Source: Oopsacas minuta (taxonomy: Eukaryota; Porifera; Hexactinellida; Lyssacinosida; Leucopsacidae). Taken from it: a stretch of DNA of 35,623 nucleotides. This document shows positions 24,230-34,742 of the stretch, piece after piece (the first letter of the stretch is position 1; each line of letters starts with the position of its first letter). A program made the translations under genes and the position numbers. The notes under the pieces are model-generated. The model searched no databases. It was not told the origin of the DNA and was given only the letters and a program-made list of their open reading frames with translations. The stretch is from contig JAKMXF010000071.1 in the NCBI GenBank assembly GCA_024704765.1, forward strand, positions 1 through 35,623. Reading direction: 5' to 3'.

Positions 24230-24410
24230 ATACTTTGTTGTTTTGGTCTGTCTGTTTGTTCGTGTTAAGGAAAAGGATTTATGGAATGTTGTATTGAATT
24301 CGAATTACTCAATTCTGAGATGCCGCATAAGGCATAACTATATATATTTATCGTGTTTACCAAGAAAGTAAACAGAATTCAATAAGACCTGACCGCATAG
24401 GCGGCGCATG
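24230..24410 (+). repeat. Family C, diverged partial copy
   Basis: GTCTGTTTGTTCGTGTTAAG, then GGATTTATGGAATG, then TATTTATCGTGTTTACCAAG, then AAACAGAATTCAATAA follow the block order of the reverse complement of 14780-14930. A related scrap (ATGCCATAGGCCATAACTAT) is at 27927-27946. Confidence 0.5.
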
Positions 24411-25800
24411 AGATTTCAGTATGGGGAGGCTAATATATACTTACTATTAATCCGAACATAAAGATTATACGAACAATCTTTTGAATTTTTTAAAGCTTAA
24501 ATAATTGTTGTTTTATTCAAATTCTACTGCAGATCAATATCTAATATATTACACATGTTGGATGACATTTGATGAATTTCACTAATCCGAACGAATTAGT
24601 TTGCAATCGGCAGAGTGGTGTTCGGGTCAGCGAGGGTGTAATGTAACATTAATTATTGTAAATTGGATAGTAGTAAATTCCCACTCCAATAAGAGAGGAT
24701 TTTAGTACTGAAATGAACTTTTAGTTGTAGAATGTTCTCTGCAAAAAAAAGGAAGAAGTGTTAACAGGCGTTTAATTAATTGCGAAATAACTGGAGAAAT
24801 TTAAGAAGCTGCCCGATATTAGACCTTTATTAGGTGTAAACTCGCTAAGAAACTAATTCAAAAGATAAATAAAATTCCATGCTGATAACCACTCTAGTGA
24901 ATATATTAAAAATTACTATTCCCATGTGATAATATGAACCCGATGTATTTTGAATTGATATTCTCAGTTAGTTCATGTATATTGTTGATTACGATAGTTG
25001 TAAAGAATTGGTATCTAATTATCGTTCATCTTGGGCGCAATTGTTGTCCGGACTTCTTGAGCTCCACGTGATTGTATTTCGAAGCGATATTGTCAGTGGG
25101 GGATGCTGTTTCTCGAATTAGTTAATGATCATTCGTCCTTTGCTGTACGTGCGTATCATATTCAGGTAGCAAATTCACAAATGAATTTTATATATCTCGC
25201 ATACATATCAGATCATTAGCGCCTACGAATGAAACAGGTCGAAGCCCCTAGACGACAAGCCCTATTTACCACAACTTTAGTTGCCTTTCTAAGGTGACTT
25301 TGAATCTCGAATTATTTTATCTTAACTGCCGGATACACATTTGGCATGGAAACTCTGATAAACGATCACGAGTGTGTCTTCGATTCCAGAATAAATATCA
25401 AGTGATCTAAGGATATTTATACATAAAATATCAATTTTGATAATTATAAAGTTGTCACGTTATTGAGTTAAATTAGATACCATGGATGGCACATTTTTGG
25501 CTACTATCCACTTATAGCTCGATTGTCGCGAGAGTTATATTCAAATCAGTCCAGCCAATATGTATTACATACCCAAATTCCCGTATCCTTGATATACATT
25601 TTGATATGTTATCTCTAACCGATGTGACGCAATCGTGAATATGCCCATAATTGGTCATTAACAAGATTACACAATAGTGTTAGAGATGACGTTTCAAAAA
25701 GTATGACAAGGGTGCAGGAAGTGGGCATTAGTACATATAGGCTGGACTGATTTGACTAAAACTCTCACTTAATAATACATGTTGATATGATATTTCTGAA
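24411..25800. other. Gene-free, AT-rich stretch
   Basis: No gene is supported on either strand. TTCACTAATCCGAACGA near 24577 is shared with GRP94 intron 2, and GTTCGGGTCAGCGAGGGTG at about 24622-24640 looks like a pogo-type end without a clear partner. Otherwise nothing is recognisable. Confidence 0.3.
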
Positions 25801-26345
25801 GGGGGAGTTGCAATTGATCAAAAAAGGTTTGCACGAGGGCATTACAAGTGATCAGCTCTGTGAAGTTTGCAATTGATCTAATCTGTTAGGTTTGCATATG
25901 ATCAACGAAGGTTTCATTCGATCAAAAAAGTGTTTACCTGAGGGCGTTGCAAGTGATCAACACTAGGAGGTATGCGATTAGATACATATTTTCTGATGCA
26001 TAGGAGACTATATATTTTGATCAACGACATCTCCCCTCACTTCATTAATTATTGAACTCGAGAACAAGCGTAACGAGCATGGGAGCACTGCAGAAATTAG
26101 TGCCATTGACGCGCAAAGCGCTGTCCCAAGTCTTGAAGCCTATTGAAGATTTGTATTCGGACAAAGGAAGATTTTCCAGTAATTCTGTCTGACATACTGG
26201 GTTTTCAGCGAAATTTGTTCCAAAAACGAATTGTTTCGTTGATCAAATGCAAACCTCCCAGGATTGATTAATTTCATGCCCCCATGCAAACATTTTTTTA
26301 TCATATGCAAACCTAGCAGATTTGACCAATTGCAATTCTCACCAA
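25801..26345. mobile_element. Element with inverted arrays of GTTTGCA/TGATCA iterons
   Basis: The left array (25807-25985) holds about seven units starting GTTTGCA or similar at 25807, 25827, 25865, 25890, 25911, 25932 and 25970, most with TGATCA a few bases on. Unit lengths are about 20, 38, 25, 21, 21 and 38, and the two 38-bp units share GAGGGC(A/G)TT(A/G)CAAGTGATCA. The right array (about 26236-26341) has the same kinds of unit in reverse: its reverse complement begins ATTGCAATTGGTCAAATCTG, matching the left unit at 25868. The middle (about 250 bp) has no convincing gene. The structure suggests a foldback or subterminal-iteron DNA transposon. Confidence 0.6.
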
Positions 26346-26456
26346 AAGGAACTGAAAGCTAATATTAGAATTTTTCATGACACATATAGGGTGAAGTTTC
26401 GGTAAAATATTAGATTAATTTGAGATTTTCACGCGGGGGTAGAGCTAAGATTGGTC

Positions 26457-26600
26457 GATTTATATTGGAATGACCCAGAATCTTCTGAATGGGTTATCGG
26501 ACAATTTACAAGAGCATTTTAAGTCCCAGCAAAAGTAATATTTACTGATGGAGATCAGGCGATGTCAAATGCTATACGAAGAATTTCTTGATACTGTTCA
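26457..26600 (+). pseudogene. MULE transposase fragment with in-frame stops
   Basis: The plus-strand frame reads WNDPESSEWVIGQFTRAF, stop, VPAKVIFTDGDQAMSNAIRR, then another stop. The block W-x-FxxxF...P.xVIFTDGDxAMxxAI is the hallmark second catalytic-aspartate region of MULE/FAR1-type transposases. Only this stretch is left. It starts about 110 bp right of the iteron element, which might be its terminus or an independent insertion. Confidence 0.6.
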
Positions 26601-27032
26601 TATCTTATATACTTACCAAATTAGATTGTTCATTCATGTTATTACTCAAATTGTCCACTTCGGGCCCCACTGCCCACTGGTGGACAATTAGACAGGAGGT
26701 ACTGTCGCAGTATGATAATAATTTCTACAAAATATTTCATCTTTCTCATGTTAATCATTTAATTTAACTGGGGGGGGGGTAATATTATAGATAGAATCAA
26801 ATCTAAAATTCTATTGTTTTATCGAAGATTGAATTTTAATATTACAAGCTTCATGCATCATAGTTATTCAAGGGACCTTACCCTTAAGATCCTAGCTACG
26901 ATGTCGCTGGAGTAACTCAAGCGACTTAATCGCTCAGCGCCATATATGCATTCTGTTATGTCAAATATGTAATTAATATCAAAAATTGAGGGGGACCGAG
27001 GAGGTCAATCTAGTAATATCGTATTTAAAGAT
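26601..27032. other. Gene-free stretch with a G run
   Basis: AT-rich, with a run of about ten G at 26770-26779. No coding or RNA gene is recognised. Confidence 0.3.
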
Positions 27033-27208
27033 CATTTAGAGGGTCGATATGTGAATAAATAGACTCAACTAGCCTAGCAGCGTCGAACCAGGGGTCATTC
27101 GGGAAGGTTAAGACAAAATTTGAGAATGGAATGTTGCCATATTCCTGAGAAATTCGCATTCCTGTGTTGCTAGGGAAAAAATATCCCGAACTTGTTCAAG
27201 TGACCACT
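27033..27208. repeat. Dispersed repeat family B, copy 2
   Basis: Starts CATTTAGAGGGTCGATAT and contains GAATGGAATGTTGCCATATT and TGTTGCTAGGGAAAAA, in the same order and orientation as 6301-6470. It carries a short extra segment (about 17 bases, GAGAAATTCGCATTCCT) that looks like a local duplication around ATTCCTG. Confidence 0.7.
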
Positions 27209-27960
27209 CAAACGAAGGGAAATCTTTCAGTGATAACGAATTTCAACATCCATTGTCTCAATTCAAACTGGATGAGCTATATGCATTTAAATACATTAAA
27301 ATGTGTCCAAAATGGCAGATAAAACTGTGTATCCCATGAACTTCGATGAATTGGCTCCGCTTGTAAAATGTTCAAGCACACCCTAATGCAACTTTTTACA
27401 ATTTTGGCGCTTTTACCGGACTTGTTTCGAAAATAGTTAAATTCGATGCTAACTGCCCTGGCTAATATTACAAGTCAGCCCTGATGTTCGGGTTTTTCGG
27501 GTAGGACGGGTTCTGAAACGTGAACCCGATTTCTATTCACTTGTCTATATTTGTAATAAACCGATAAAAGGTGTGATGATCAGCATATGGAGAGCAATAG
27601 GTTTGGGGATATGTTGAAGCGGATAAATGTGTTGTATTACATGTTTATCCTCACTCACATTTAATTACACTTACAGCTTTGAATTTTCCAGTAAATTATG
27701 AAAGTAAATGGTGTCATTTGATTCGCCCCATTAATGAATATCTCGTTCCCTACTCCCAGTAATTATCCTTCCGGAATAGAATTGAGTGGAGTTGACAACC
27801 CTAACTTTAAGTGACTAAGCCATTTAGCTACGCGGACTTAAGCTTTTAATCATTATCGACGTCAATAAAGGTTAAAGGCGTCAATTCACTTGTACTATTA
27901 TAATAGCTCTATTTTAATAGACAGATTATGCCATAGGCCATAACTATGCATATTGTTTTA
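27209..27960. other. Gene-free stretch
   Basis: No gene supported. A short family C scrap lies near 27920-27955. No other structure seen. Confidence 0.3.
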
Positions 27961-28003
27961 GTCCCAGGGCTAGCCGGGATAAAAAGAAATTGAGAACCCC
28001 CTA
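27961..28003 (-). mobile_element. Possible solitary hAT end
   Basis: On the minus strand this reads CTAGGGGGTTCTCAATTTC, like the right end of CAGGGGTTCTCAA-type hAT elements. No partner end or target duplication was found, so it is a truncated relic at best. Confidence 0.35.
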
Positions 28004-28141
28004 GACCAGACTAAAATACCATCATAATTGCCTTAAATGCTGTAGTCCCAAAGCAACCCTTTGAAGAGGGTCAACTCCCAAAAATATACCAATCCTCATC
28101 TAATGATGCGTATCACAGTTTACGTAAAACATATACATATA

Positions 28142-28377
28142 TCGTATTACCTCGAATAATAGCCGGGATGATTGTTAATTTCAAGCTCCCTACAGAGGGA
28201 AGTTGCGATTGTGAAACACTGGAATTTCTATATAATCTTACTACGTTATCCTTCCTAAAAACAGTAGATAATTCAAAATATTTGGGAAATGACGATTCAC
28301 TGTAAGCACTTATTTGTGTTTAGTAGACTCAGGGGGAGGCGATTATTCGAGGGGGACTATTATTCAAGGTAATACTG
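28142..28377. mobile_element. 236-bp MITE with TA flanks
   Basis: The left end is TCGTATTACCTCGAATAATA and the right end, reverse-complemented, is CAGTATTACCTTGAATAATA (17 of 20 or so), continuing to TCC. It is flanked by TA at 28140-28141 and 28378-28379. The right side has a second inner repeat, CTCGAATAATCGCC. Size, TIR and TA duplication fit a Tc1/mariner-type MITE. Confidence 0.78.
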
Positions 28378-28721
28378 TATGTATGTTAACATAGCGAAAA
28401 ATAGTATCCGTGAAAGTGTACAAGGCCAGTGTAGAATGCAATAACCTATCACAAAATAAGAATTAAATGTCAATATAACCCGCGTAAATACATCATGCTA
28501 TCCACCCAGGGCGAAATCTAACAATATCAAACTAAATACAAAGAAGTGATGCATAAATGAATACTAAACAGTGTTAATTGAAATGTATAAAATAGAGTTG
28601 AGGAAAATAAGAATCAAGAAAAAACTAATCAGCTGATTACACAAATAATATTGCGCTTCTACTTTATAGAAATTTGTTCGAATTTACGGATGAGTGAGTA
28701 AATTATATAAGATAATTCAGC

Positions 28722-31700
28722 TTAAAATGTCAAATCGAAGTTATGAGAAAGATACATATCACTCAAACGTTTAGCATAACTGAGTTCCTCTGTTAATTTT
28801 AATCGTTTATAAAGTATAGGGCAATCTGTAGAAATACAATCTTTGGCCCATGAATCTCCTTGACAAGACTTGCATAAGTGGTTCACAGAATTAACACTGT
28901 GATTAGAAACTTGAAAACGCTTTCCAATTAGTGTATGCTTCCTATCTAAATCAGTCACACATTGCCTGCATAATCCTATTTCTCCTTCATCATCACAAAT
29001 CGCACAGAATCTATTATCAATGAAATTAGACAATCCTCTCTTTTCGATAGGATTTAATAAGTCATAATGTGTAGGCCGAAAGAATTGAGGAAAATCGTTT
29101 ATCCAAGAATGCACATTAGCGCCAGCTCGATCTAAAGCACGCTTTAATGATGGGATAATATGTGTGTGTAGATAGTAGTGAGCATGGATATAGAGGGAAG
29201 AATCTGCAAGAACTTGTTCGGGAGTTCTGATTAAGTCAATAAGAGGCGAGTTCGGATGGGAATATACATAAACGTATGGAACACGAGAACCTACTCTAGG
29301 TTCGGAACGTGGGTCCCTTGATATCTTATCCTGTGAAATATGCAGGGATGGAGTCATTACACCTGGTTGATATCCGTATAAGCCTCTGAACTCACGAGCA
29401 AAGGTAAGATCTTGAATAGAAACAAGTCCTCTGAAGAGTTTTGTACATTGCTGTACTACATATCCACGAACCTGCTCCATTTCGCCTGTACGAAAGAGTA
29501 TCTTAAGAGATTGTTCCAATAATTTCGCAACCGCGGGGCATGTGTCCCTCCTAACAGTTTCGATTCCCTTAGCATCAAATTTTGGTTCGATCTGTTCTGG
29601 TGTCTCAAAACTAAATCCTACATATCTTTTCTTTGTCATCAAAAGGCAAGGTTGGTATACTTTTTCAAATTTTAGCTTAATCGGCTCACTAAACATTCTA
29701 GTTACCTTTTTCGTTATTTCATACCCGATTTTGAATGCTTCCTCTCGACTAATCCCTGGCAGAAGTATAAACATGCTGTCTGTATCCCCATAGATTACCT
29801 GGACATTCCATTCCGTAGAGTTAAGAACAAGATCTATTGATCGTTCCAGGGTTTCCCTTGCCTTAGCAACTATGCTATCGCCCAAATCCACACATGGCAT
29901 ACGACCTGAAAAGTTAGCTTGTGTGTAACCGAATGTAACATTAGCAATGTTCTTTAGACCAAGTTGTCTTGCATTCAAAACTTTGTGGAGATAGGGGGTT
30001 GATTTATTTCGTTTTAGAGCCTGTTTCACCATAATGCGTGTTCTAAGTATCTCTTCCAACATTATTGGTAACATACCCTTCCGAATATGGGGTTTGACGA
30101 ACACAACACCATTAGGAGAAATGGTCACATCACTCGGCTTCAGGTCACCAAGAATATGTAATGGTATTTCTAGATCTATAGCGCCAAATGGAAATACACT
30201 ATCCTTCGGGAGATGCTCTAACTTACCAAGACATGTCGAGTAGCAGTAATTATGTGCAATGATTATGGATGGATATAGAGATTGAAAATCAAGCACGACT
30301 ACAGGATCAGTGAAATAATTATCACGAGGTTCCAATATTAGGGGTATTACAGAAGGGGGCAACATCTTAGATCGTTGCCGGACAGATGGCGATACAGTTA
30401 TGTATTCATGTCTCTTCAGAAGTCTAATCATCATAGACTCTACACGGTATTGAGTACCTCTGGCTAAGACATTATAAAACTCAATACCAAAGAGACGAGA
30501 AAGTTCACTGGTACGCTCAACTATATCTAAAGCCTCAATAATACGAATGTTAGCTTGAGCTCGTAAGATATAATATTGAAGAGGTCGCCATCTGTTCCTT
30601 GATGGGAATACTGTATACCATTTAGTAAGTATGTCATTTGAAAACTTAGTATATCTCTGATGAAGAGTATGATGTGCAACATTTTCAAACGTATAGCCCG
30701 TAAGGGTTAACTCATGTTTACAAATTCTCCATAGATTAAGCAGAATCCTACCAACAATGTGTGGATCTGAATAATTAAAGCAATATGGAGCTTCTTTTAG
30801 GTTATCACGTGGAGTTTTCCCAGGAGGCTGAGCACGAGATAAACAAAAAGGTAAATCAATAACTAACATACAAGCTCTCTCAATCAAGTAACCCCAAGAT
30901 GAACGTTGAGATTCAAAACCAACACAAATATCTGGATCATATTCCAGGACTTTACTTATAAACTCCTGAAACAAATCAACTTCTGTAGTAACGTAAGTCA
31001 TTATTACATCATCGAGATTGGTATGAGCGAGAGAGTCACATTTTTTTAGGTCTTCAATATCCCATGTGTCAGTTAAGGACAAAATGCCCGAAATATAGAT
31101 GACTTCATGAGAATGATATTCATGTGTAGAAACAAAGTAACAAATAGCGAGAAGTGAGTCAAAATTTGGATCAGGGGAGAGTTCAGATCTCGTCCGTACT
31201 AAAATCTCGACACTCATCACAGTGAGAAATTGGCATACTCGAGATTCTATGGCATATATGTCGTGCAACTCTTGAGAATTGAGCTTGAAATTATACAAAT
31301 TTGCCAAGGTAGGCCCTTCAATTTGGGAGTAATATGTAAGGTTTGGTTGAGTTTGAGTTAGGGAGGAGATCAATTTTTCGTATGGGATGTAATCCACAGA
31401 TTTCTGTAAAGATGGTTTCGGTAAATGTTCAGATGAAGTTTGGTCCATAGGTAGGCTAGAATTGTTATCATTTAGGTCCAGTTGGGTCAATTGGGAATGG
31501 GAGGGATGGCTAATAGTCTCCTTCAAAATTGGAGAAAATGAATCTTGAGAAGTGTTCTCCGTAGGAGATGAATTAGAAGATCGGTTTATTAACGGAGTAG
31601 AGTGATTCTTTTCTAAAGGTAAACTACTGTCAGTCTTTTCGATTAAACCGAGTTCAGAGTCCAAAGTATTTAAAGTCTTATTCTCTCTATCCCCTGTGTT

Positions 31701-34700
31701 TCTGACTAACAGAGAATTTGAAAACTGATATTCACAATTATCAGACTCAGACTCAGATGAAACGCTACTATACCTAGCGTCAGATTTATCGATTGGATCA
31801 TCTACTGGGATTGAATGATTAGAAGAGCTGTTAGCTTGGGAATGGGAAGGACTCAAAGTGGTATCGCTTGACAATAATCCCGAGGAGGAAGCTGGAGAAT
31901 TATGAAGTGAATTCAAGACAGAGACCTGTATAGCGATATGTTCTGAATTTTCAGAGATGGGAGAAACGGATAGTTGATAGTCAGGAGGTTCCAACCCAAG
32001 AATTCTGGTATCTGAAGAAGATTGTTCTGGAGAATGTGATTCGATAATGTCTAGCGAAGGGTTAATATTTTCATTGAGCTGATGGGAAGAGCTAACAACC
32101 TCAGTGTTCTGCACATCTGTGACGTTTAGCTGAGATATAATTGGTAATCCATGTTCAGGTTGAGGCGATTTAACTCGGTAGAGGTTAAACTCTGGATTCT
32201 CGATTGTCTGATTACTAACAGCAGAACTAACCGAGGGAGTTCGTGTTGGCTGAGGGATTGGAGGTGCTTCAGAATAACTGCTCGCTTCAGGAGGATTATC
32301 ATTGGAATTAGGCGAATGAAATATATCTTTAATTTCTTCATTTGATAATTCCTCCTTTGGTGACATATAATCATTGGAAAACTCTTCAGAAGATACAAGT
32401 GAGTTCGAGTTAGGAGTATTTACTATTATAGTCAAATCATGTTTCCCTTCAATCACGTTTTCGTTCTCAGTAACTGTGACTTGATCAATTAGTGCATTTT
32501 TCTCACTTGCTGGACTACTAAAATGAACTATAGGATCGGTGACACATAATACTGAGGTAGGCTCTAGTAAAGAATGATTCGTAGCAGTTTTTTCTGCTAT
32601 GTCAAATAATTCTTCTACCTGAGAAACAGCAGTAGATGAAGCTTCTTCCGAAATGGTGTAGGATTCTGAAAGCTGGAGCATTGTGTTATTAGAAGTGACT
32701 ATGTCTCTATTTCCTGTTGAGTTATCCTCAACTTTTTCAGAAATGTTGTCTGATGGGAAAGGGGCATGTGTATGCAAATCAGGATAGACACTCGGAGGAG
32801 GGAAATCTAGGACTCCACCTACAATATGACTATCACATTGAGGAGAAACATTTCTACCAGAATTGTGATCAAACGAGCAAGGCCTTATTGTATCTAAGCT
32901 ATCAATGCCTGGTTGATGGACAGGAGATTCAGTAATAACATCATTTTGAAGGCAGATATCATGCTGTGGCAGTCCCTGAATATAATTAGTGTTCTGTTTG
33001 ATGCGAAGTTTACTCAAATCTAGGCGAGCGATTTTGAGGATAGGTTGTTTAGGAAATGGTAAAACGGCCCTCTGCTCCAAATTAAAATTTTCAGTAAGCA
33101 ACTGTCTTGGGATACTCACACATAGGACTGAGTCAATAGCTGTTGATTGAGATGAGATATTCTCTGTTTTGGATTTATAAGAATTTTGGACAATTAATTT
33201 TGTCTTTGATGACTTTTTTCTGCCCCTACATCCATTTCCATCTAGTTGTAATGGAGGTAAGTAAGGAATGTTCTCATTCGTAGGAGAAATTCCAAAGTTA
33301 AGAGGTTGAGAGAGAAGAATTGATTCAGAGATCATATCTTCAAATAATGAAATGCTAGTTTCAGGATCTAGAGAAGTGTCATAACTCAGGATTTTACCGT
33401 GATATTCTGAAGGCAGATGCTCTAAAGAAGCTTCCAAGAATCTGTTTCGAATAAGAGATAAGTTAAATGAGTGAGTTGCGTTAAGCAGGATAGATGCATT
33501 GGACATGGCTAATAGCTCTGAACTGACACTATTTGAGAGAGACTCATCCACCGTAGGTCGATTAGATGGAAGATTAACAACCCTTCCATCCATATTAAAC
33601 TGCCTCTCATTTCCATTTAGTATACCCATGTCAAGTTCAGTGAGCATTGATATAACCTGATTCTCTCCAGCAGCTTGCAAACTGGAGGGAGAGAGTAGGA
33701 GAGATGTGTTTACCTCTTCTCTTTCTGGCAGCTGACTAGTAGACAAACTAATTACAGGAATAGAGTCGCCCTTTTCTTTATGGCTTTCCATTCTCTTAAG
33801 AATCATGGCCTCAAATTGAAGAATTAGCTGTGATTCATCAATCGAACATTTCACATCTCTATTAATTTCTAAAGGGAGTGTAACATCAGGAGATAAACCT
33901 TCCTGTTTACGTCTCCATCTTTCATCTTCCCACAAGACTGCCAGACCTGGGTTATTAGCTTCAGAAAATAGCGAAGGGTTAAGTATTGAGTGATATAGAG
34001 CATCCAGTTCAAGATCACAGTTAGAATGCCTAGATTCAGCATGAAGGAGTTCCTTTTGTAAAGACGACAGTGTCCAAACCCTTGAAAAGAAGGTCGAGGA
34101 ACGATCAGTGGAGGGTGAGTAAAGTGGTTCTTCTGCATCCTCTGGAGAGAATCTGAATTGCACCTCTGCTAAATAGATATGATTCATCCCGTATAGATTG
34201 TAATCAATCATAAATTGCAATTGATATGGAATATGAGCTTCGTGTGGTTGTAAGGGAGTCTTCATAACTGATCCAGTAAGTAATATATCCGCTAGTATAC
34301 GGACATGGCGAGGGTCATAGAGGAAAATCTGTAGGAAAATGCGCCGGGTGGGGTGATATCCATAAAAAGGCTTAGCAGCAACAATTTTAATATCATAAAC
34401 ATGATGTGAACATTGATCGGTAGATGAAATGGCTGATTTTATTGCATTATTTATGCCTCTACTGAGCTCACCTATCCAATGGGGAGATGGATCTACTCCT
34501 ACAGGCAACGGAATGTATAGGTAAGGAAAAACTCCGTGAATGTGGAGGCAGCCGCTCTGTCCAGTTGGGGTAGGTCCAAAAATCCTCAAGACTGGGACTT
34601 TTTTAATAGAAGAATTGGAAAGATAGCAAAAAGAGGGATCATATTCTTTAAGTGGTTTGCTAAGATACCAGTCTATATCTAGGATCTTCTGTGCATACAA

Positions 34701-34742
34701 TATTGAATGAGTATAGTTAGAATTCTCATTAGAATCCATCAT
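28722..34742 (-). CDS. REV3L: DNA polymerase zeta catalytic subunit (REV3L)
   Basis: B-family polymerase that extends past damaged bases in translesion synthesis, working with REV7, POLD2 and POLD3 in the nucleus. The 2006-residue product is in one exon. The conserved N-terminal domain (about 15-280) has VPVLRIFGPTPTGQSGCLHI, HEAHIPYQLQFMIDYNLYGM and the block GNPGLAVLWEDERWRRKQEG. A Ser/Asn-rich, probably disordered linker (about 290-1120) follows. The exonuclease-like and polymerase domains (about 1125-1830) have VLDFQSLYPSIIIAHNYCYS (about 1482), NVTFGYTQANFSGRMP, YGDTDSMFIL (about 1649, catalytic Asp pair) and KKRYVGFSFE. The C-terminal CysA (CAICDD...CRQC, about 1910) and CysB (CKSC...CPIL, about 1954; the FeS site binding POLD2) are complete. 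Human REV3L is about 3130 residues; the shortfall is in the linker. I saw no clear REV7-binding motif of the human type. Two ATGs lead the frame; the first is at 34740-34742. Confidence 0.97.
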   Translation of the reverse strand: MMDSNENSNYTHSILYAQKILDIDWYLSKPLKEYDPSFCYLSNSSIKKVPVLRIFGPTPTGQSGCLHIHGVFPYLYIPLPVGVDPSPHWIGELSRGINNAIKSAISSTDQCSHHVYDIKIVAAKPFYGYHPTRRIFLQIFLYDPRHVRILADILLTGSVMKTPLQPHEAHIPYQLQFMIDYNLYGMNHIYLAEVQFRFSPEDAEEPLYSPSTDRSSTFFSRVWTLSSLQKELLHAESRHSNCDLELDALYHSILNPSLFSEANNPGLAVLWEDERWRRKQEGLSPDVTLPLEINRDVKCSIDESQLILQFEAMILKRMESHKEKGDSIPVISLSTSQLPEREEVNTSLLLSPSSLQAAGENQVISMLTELDMGILNGNERQFNMDGRVVNLPSNRPTVDESLSNSVSSELLAMSNASILLNATHSFNLSLIRNRFLEASLEHLPSEYHGKILSYDTSLDPETSISLFEDMISESILLSQPLNFGISPTNENIPYLPPLQLDGNGCRGRKKSSKTKLIVQNSYKSKTENISSQSTAIDSVLCVSIPRQLLTENFNLEQRAVLPFPKQPILKIARLDLSKLRIKQNTNYIQGLPQHDICLQNDVITESPVHQPGIDSLDTIRPCSFDHNSGRNVSPQCDSHIVGGVLDFPPPSVYPDLHTHAPFPSDNISEKVEDNSTGNRDIVTSNNTMLQLSESYTISEEASSTAVSQVEELFDIAEKTATNHSLLEPTSVLCVTDPIVHFSSPASEKNALIDQVTVTENENVIEGKHDLTIIVNTPNSNSLVSSEEFSNDYMSPKEELSNEEIKDIFHSPNSNDNPPEASSYSEAPPIPQPTRTPSVSSAVSNQTIENPEFNLYRVKSPQPEHGLPIISQLNVTDVQNTEVVSSSHQLNENINPSLDIIESHSPEQSSSDTRILGLEPPDYQLSVSPISENSEHIAIQVSVLNSLHNSPASSSGLLSSDTTLSPSHSQANSSSNHSIPVDDPIDKSDARYSSVSSESESDNCEYQFSNSLLVRNTGDRENKTLNTLDSELGLIEKTDSSLPLEKNHSTPLINRSSNSSPTENTSQDSFSPILKETISHPSHSQLTQLDLNDNNSSLPMDQTSSEHLPKPSLQKSVDYIPYEKLISSLTQTQPNLTYYSQIEGPTLANLYNFKLNSQELHDIYAIESRVCQFLTVMSVEILVRTRSELSPDPNFDSLLAICYFVSTHEYHSHEVIYISGILSLTDTWDIEDLKKCDSLAHTNLDDVIMTYVTTEVDLFQEFISKVLEYDPDICVGFESQRSSWGYLIERACMLVIDLPFCLSRAQPPGKTPRDNLKEAPYCFNYSDPHIVGRILLNLWRICKHELTLTGYTFENVAHHTLHQRYTKFSNDILTKWYTVFPSRNRWRPLQYYILRAQANIRIIEALDIVERTSELSRLFGIEFYNVLARGTQYRVESMMIRLLKRHEYITVSPSVRQRSKMLPPSVIPLILEPRDNYFTDPVVVLDFQSLYPSIIIAHNYCYSTCLGKLEHLPKDSVFPFGAIDLEIPLHILGDLKPSDVTISPNGVVFVKPHIRKGMLPIMLEEILRTRIMVKQALKRNKSTPYLHKVLNARQLGLKNIANVTFGYTQANFSGRMPCVDLGDSIVAKARETLERSIDLVLNSTEWNVQVIYGDTDSMFILLPGISREEAFKIGYEITKKVTRMFSEPIKLKFEKVYQPCLLMTKKRYVGFSFETPEQIEPKFDAKGIETVRRDTCPAVAKLLEQSLKILFRTGEMEQVRGYVVQQCTKLFRGLVSIQDLTFAREFRGLYGYQPGVMTPSLHISQDKISRDPRSEPRVGSRVPYVYVYSHPNSPLIDLIRTPEQVLADSSLYIHAHYYLHTHIIPSLKRALDRAGANVHSWINDFPQFFRPTHYDLLNPIEKRGLSNFIDNRFCAICDDEGEIGLCRQCVTDLDRKHTLIGKRFQVSNHSVNSVNHLCKSCQGDSWAKDCISTDCPILYKRLKLTEELSYAKRLSDMYLSHNFDLTF

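Noticed and set aside
24430-24645. Possible pogo-type MITE between TTAATCCGAACA and TGTTCGGGTCAGC
   Set aside because: Only about eight terminal bases pair and no TA duplication is clear, so not listed as an element.
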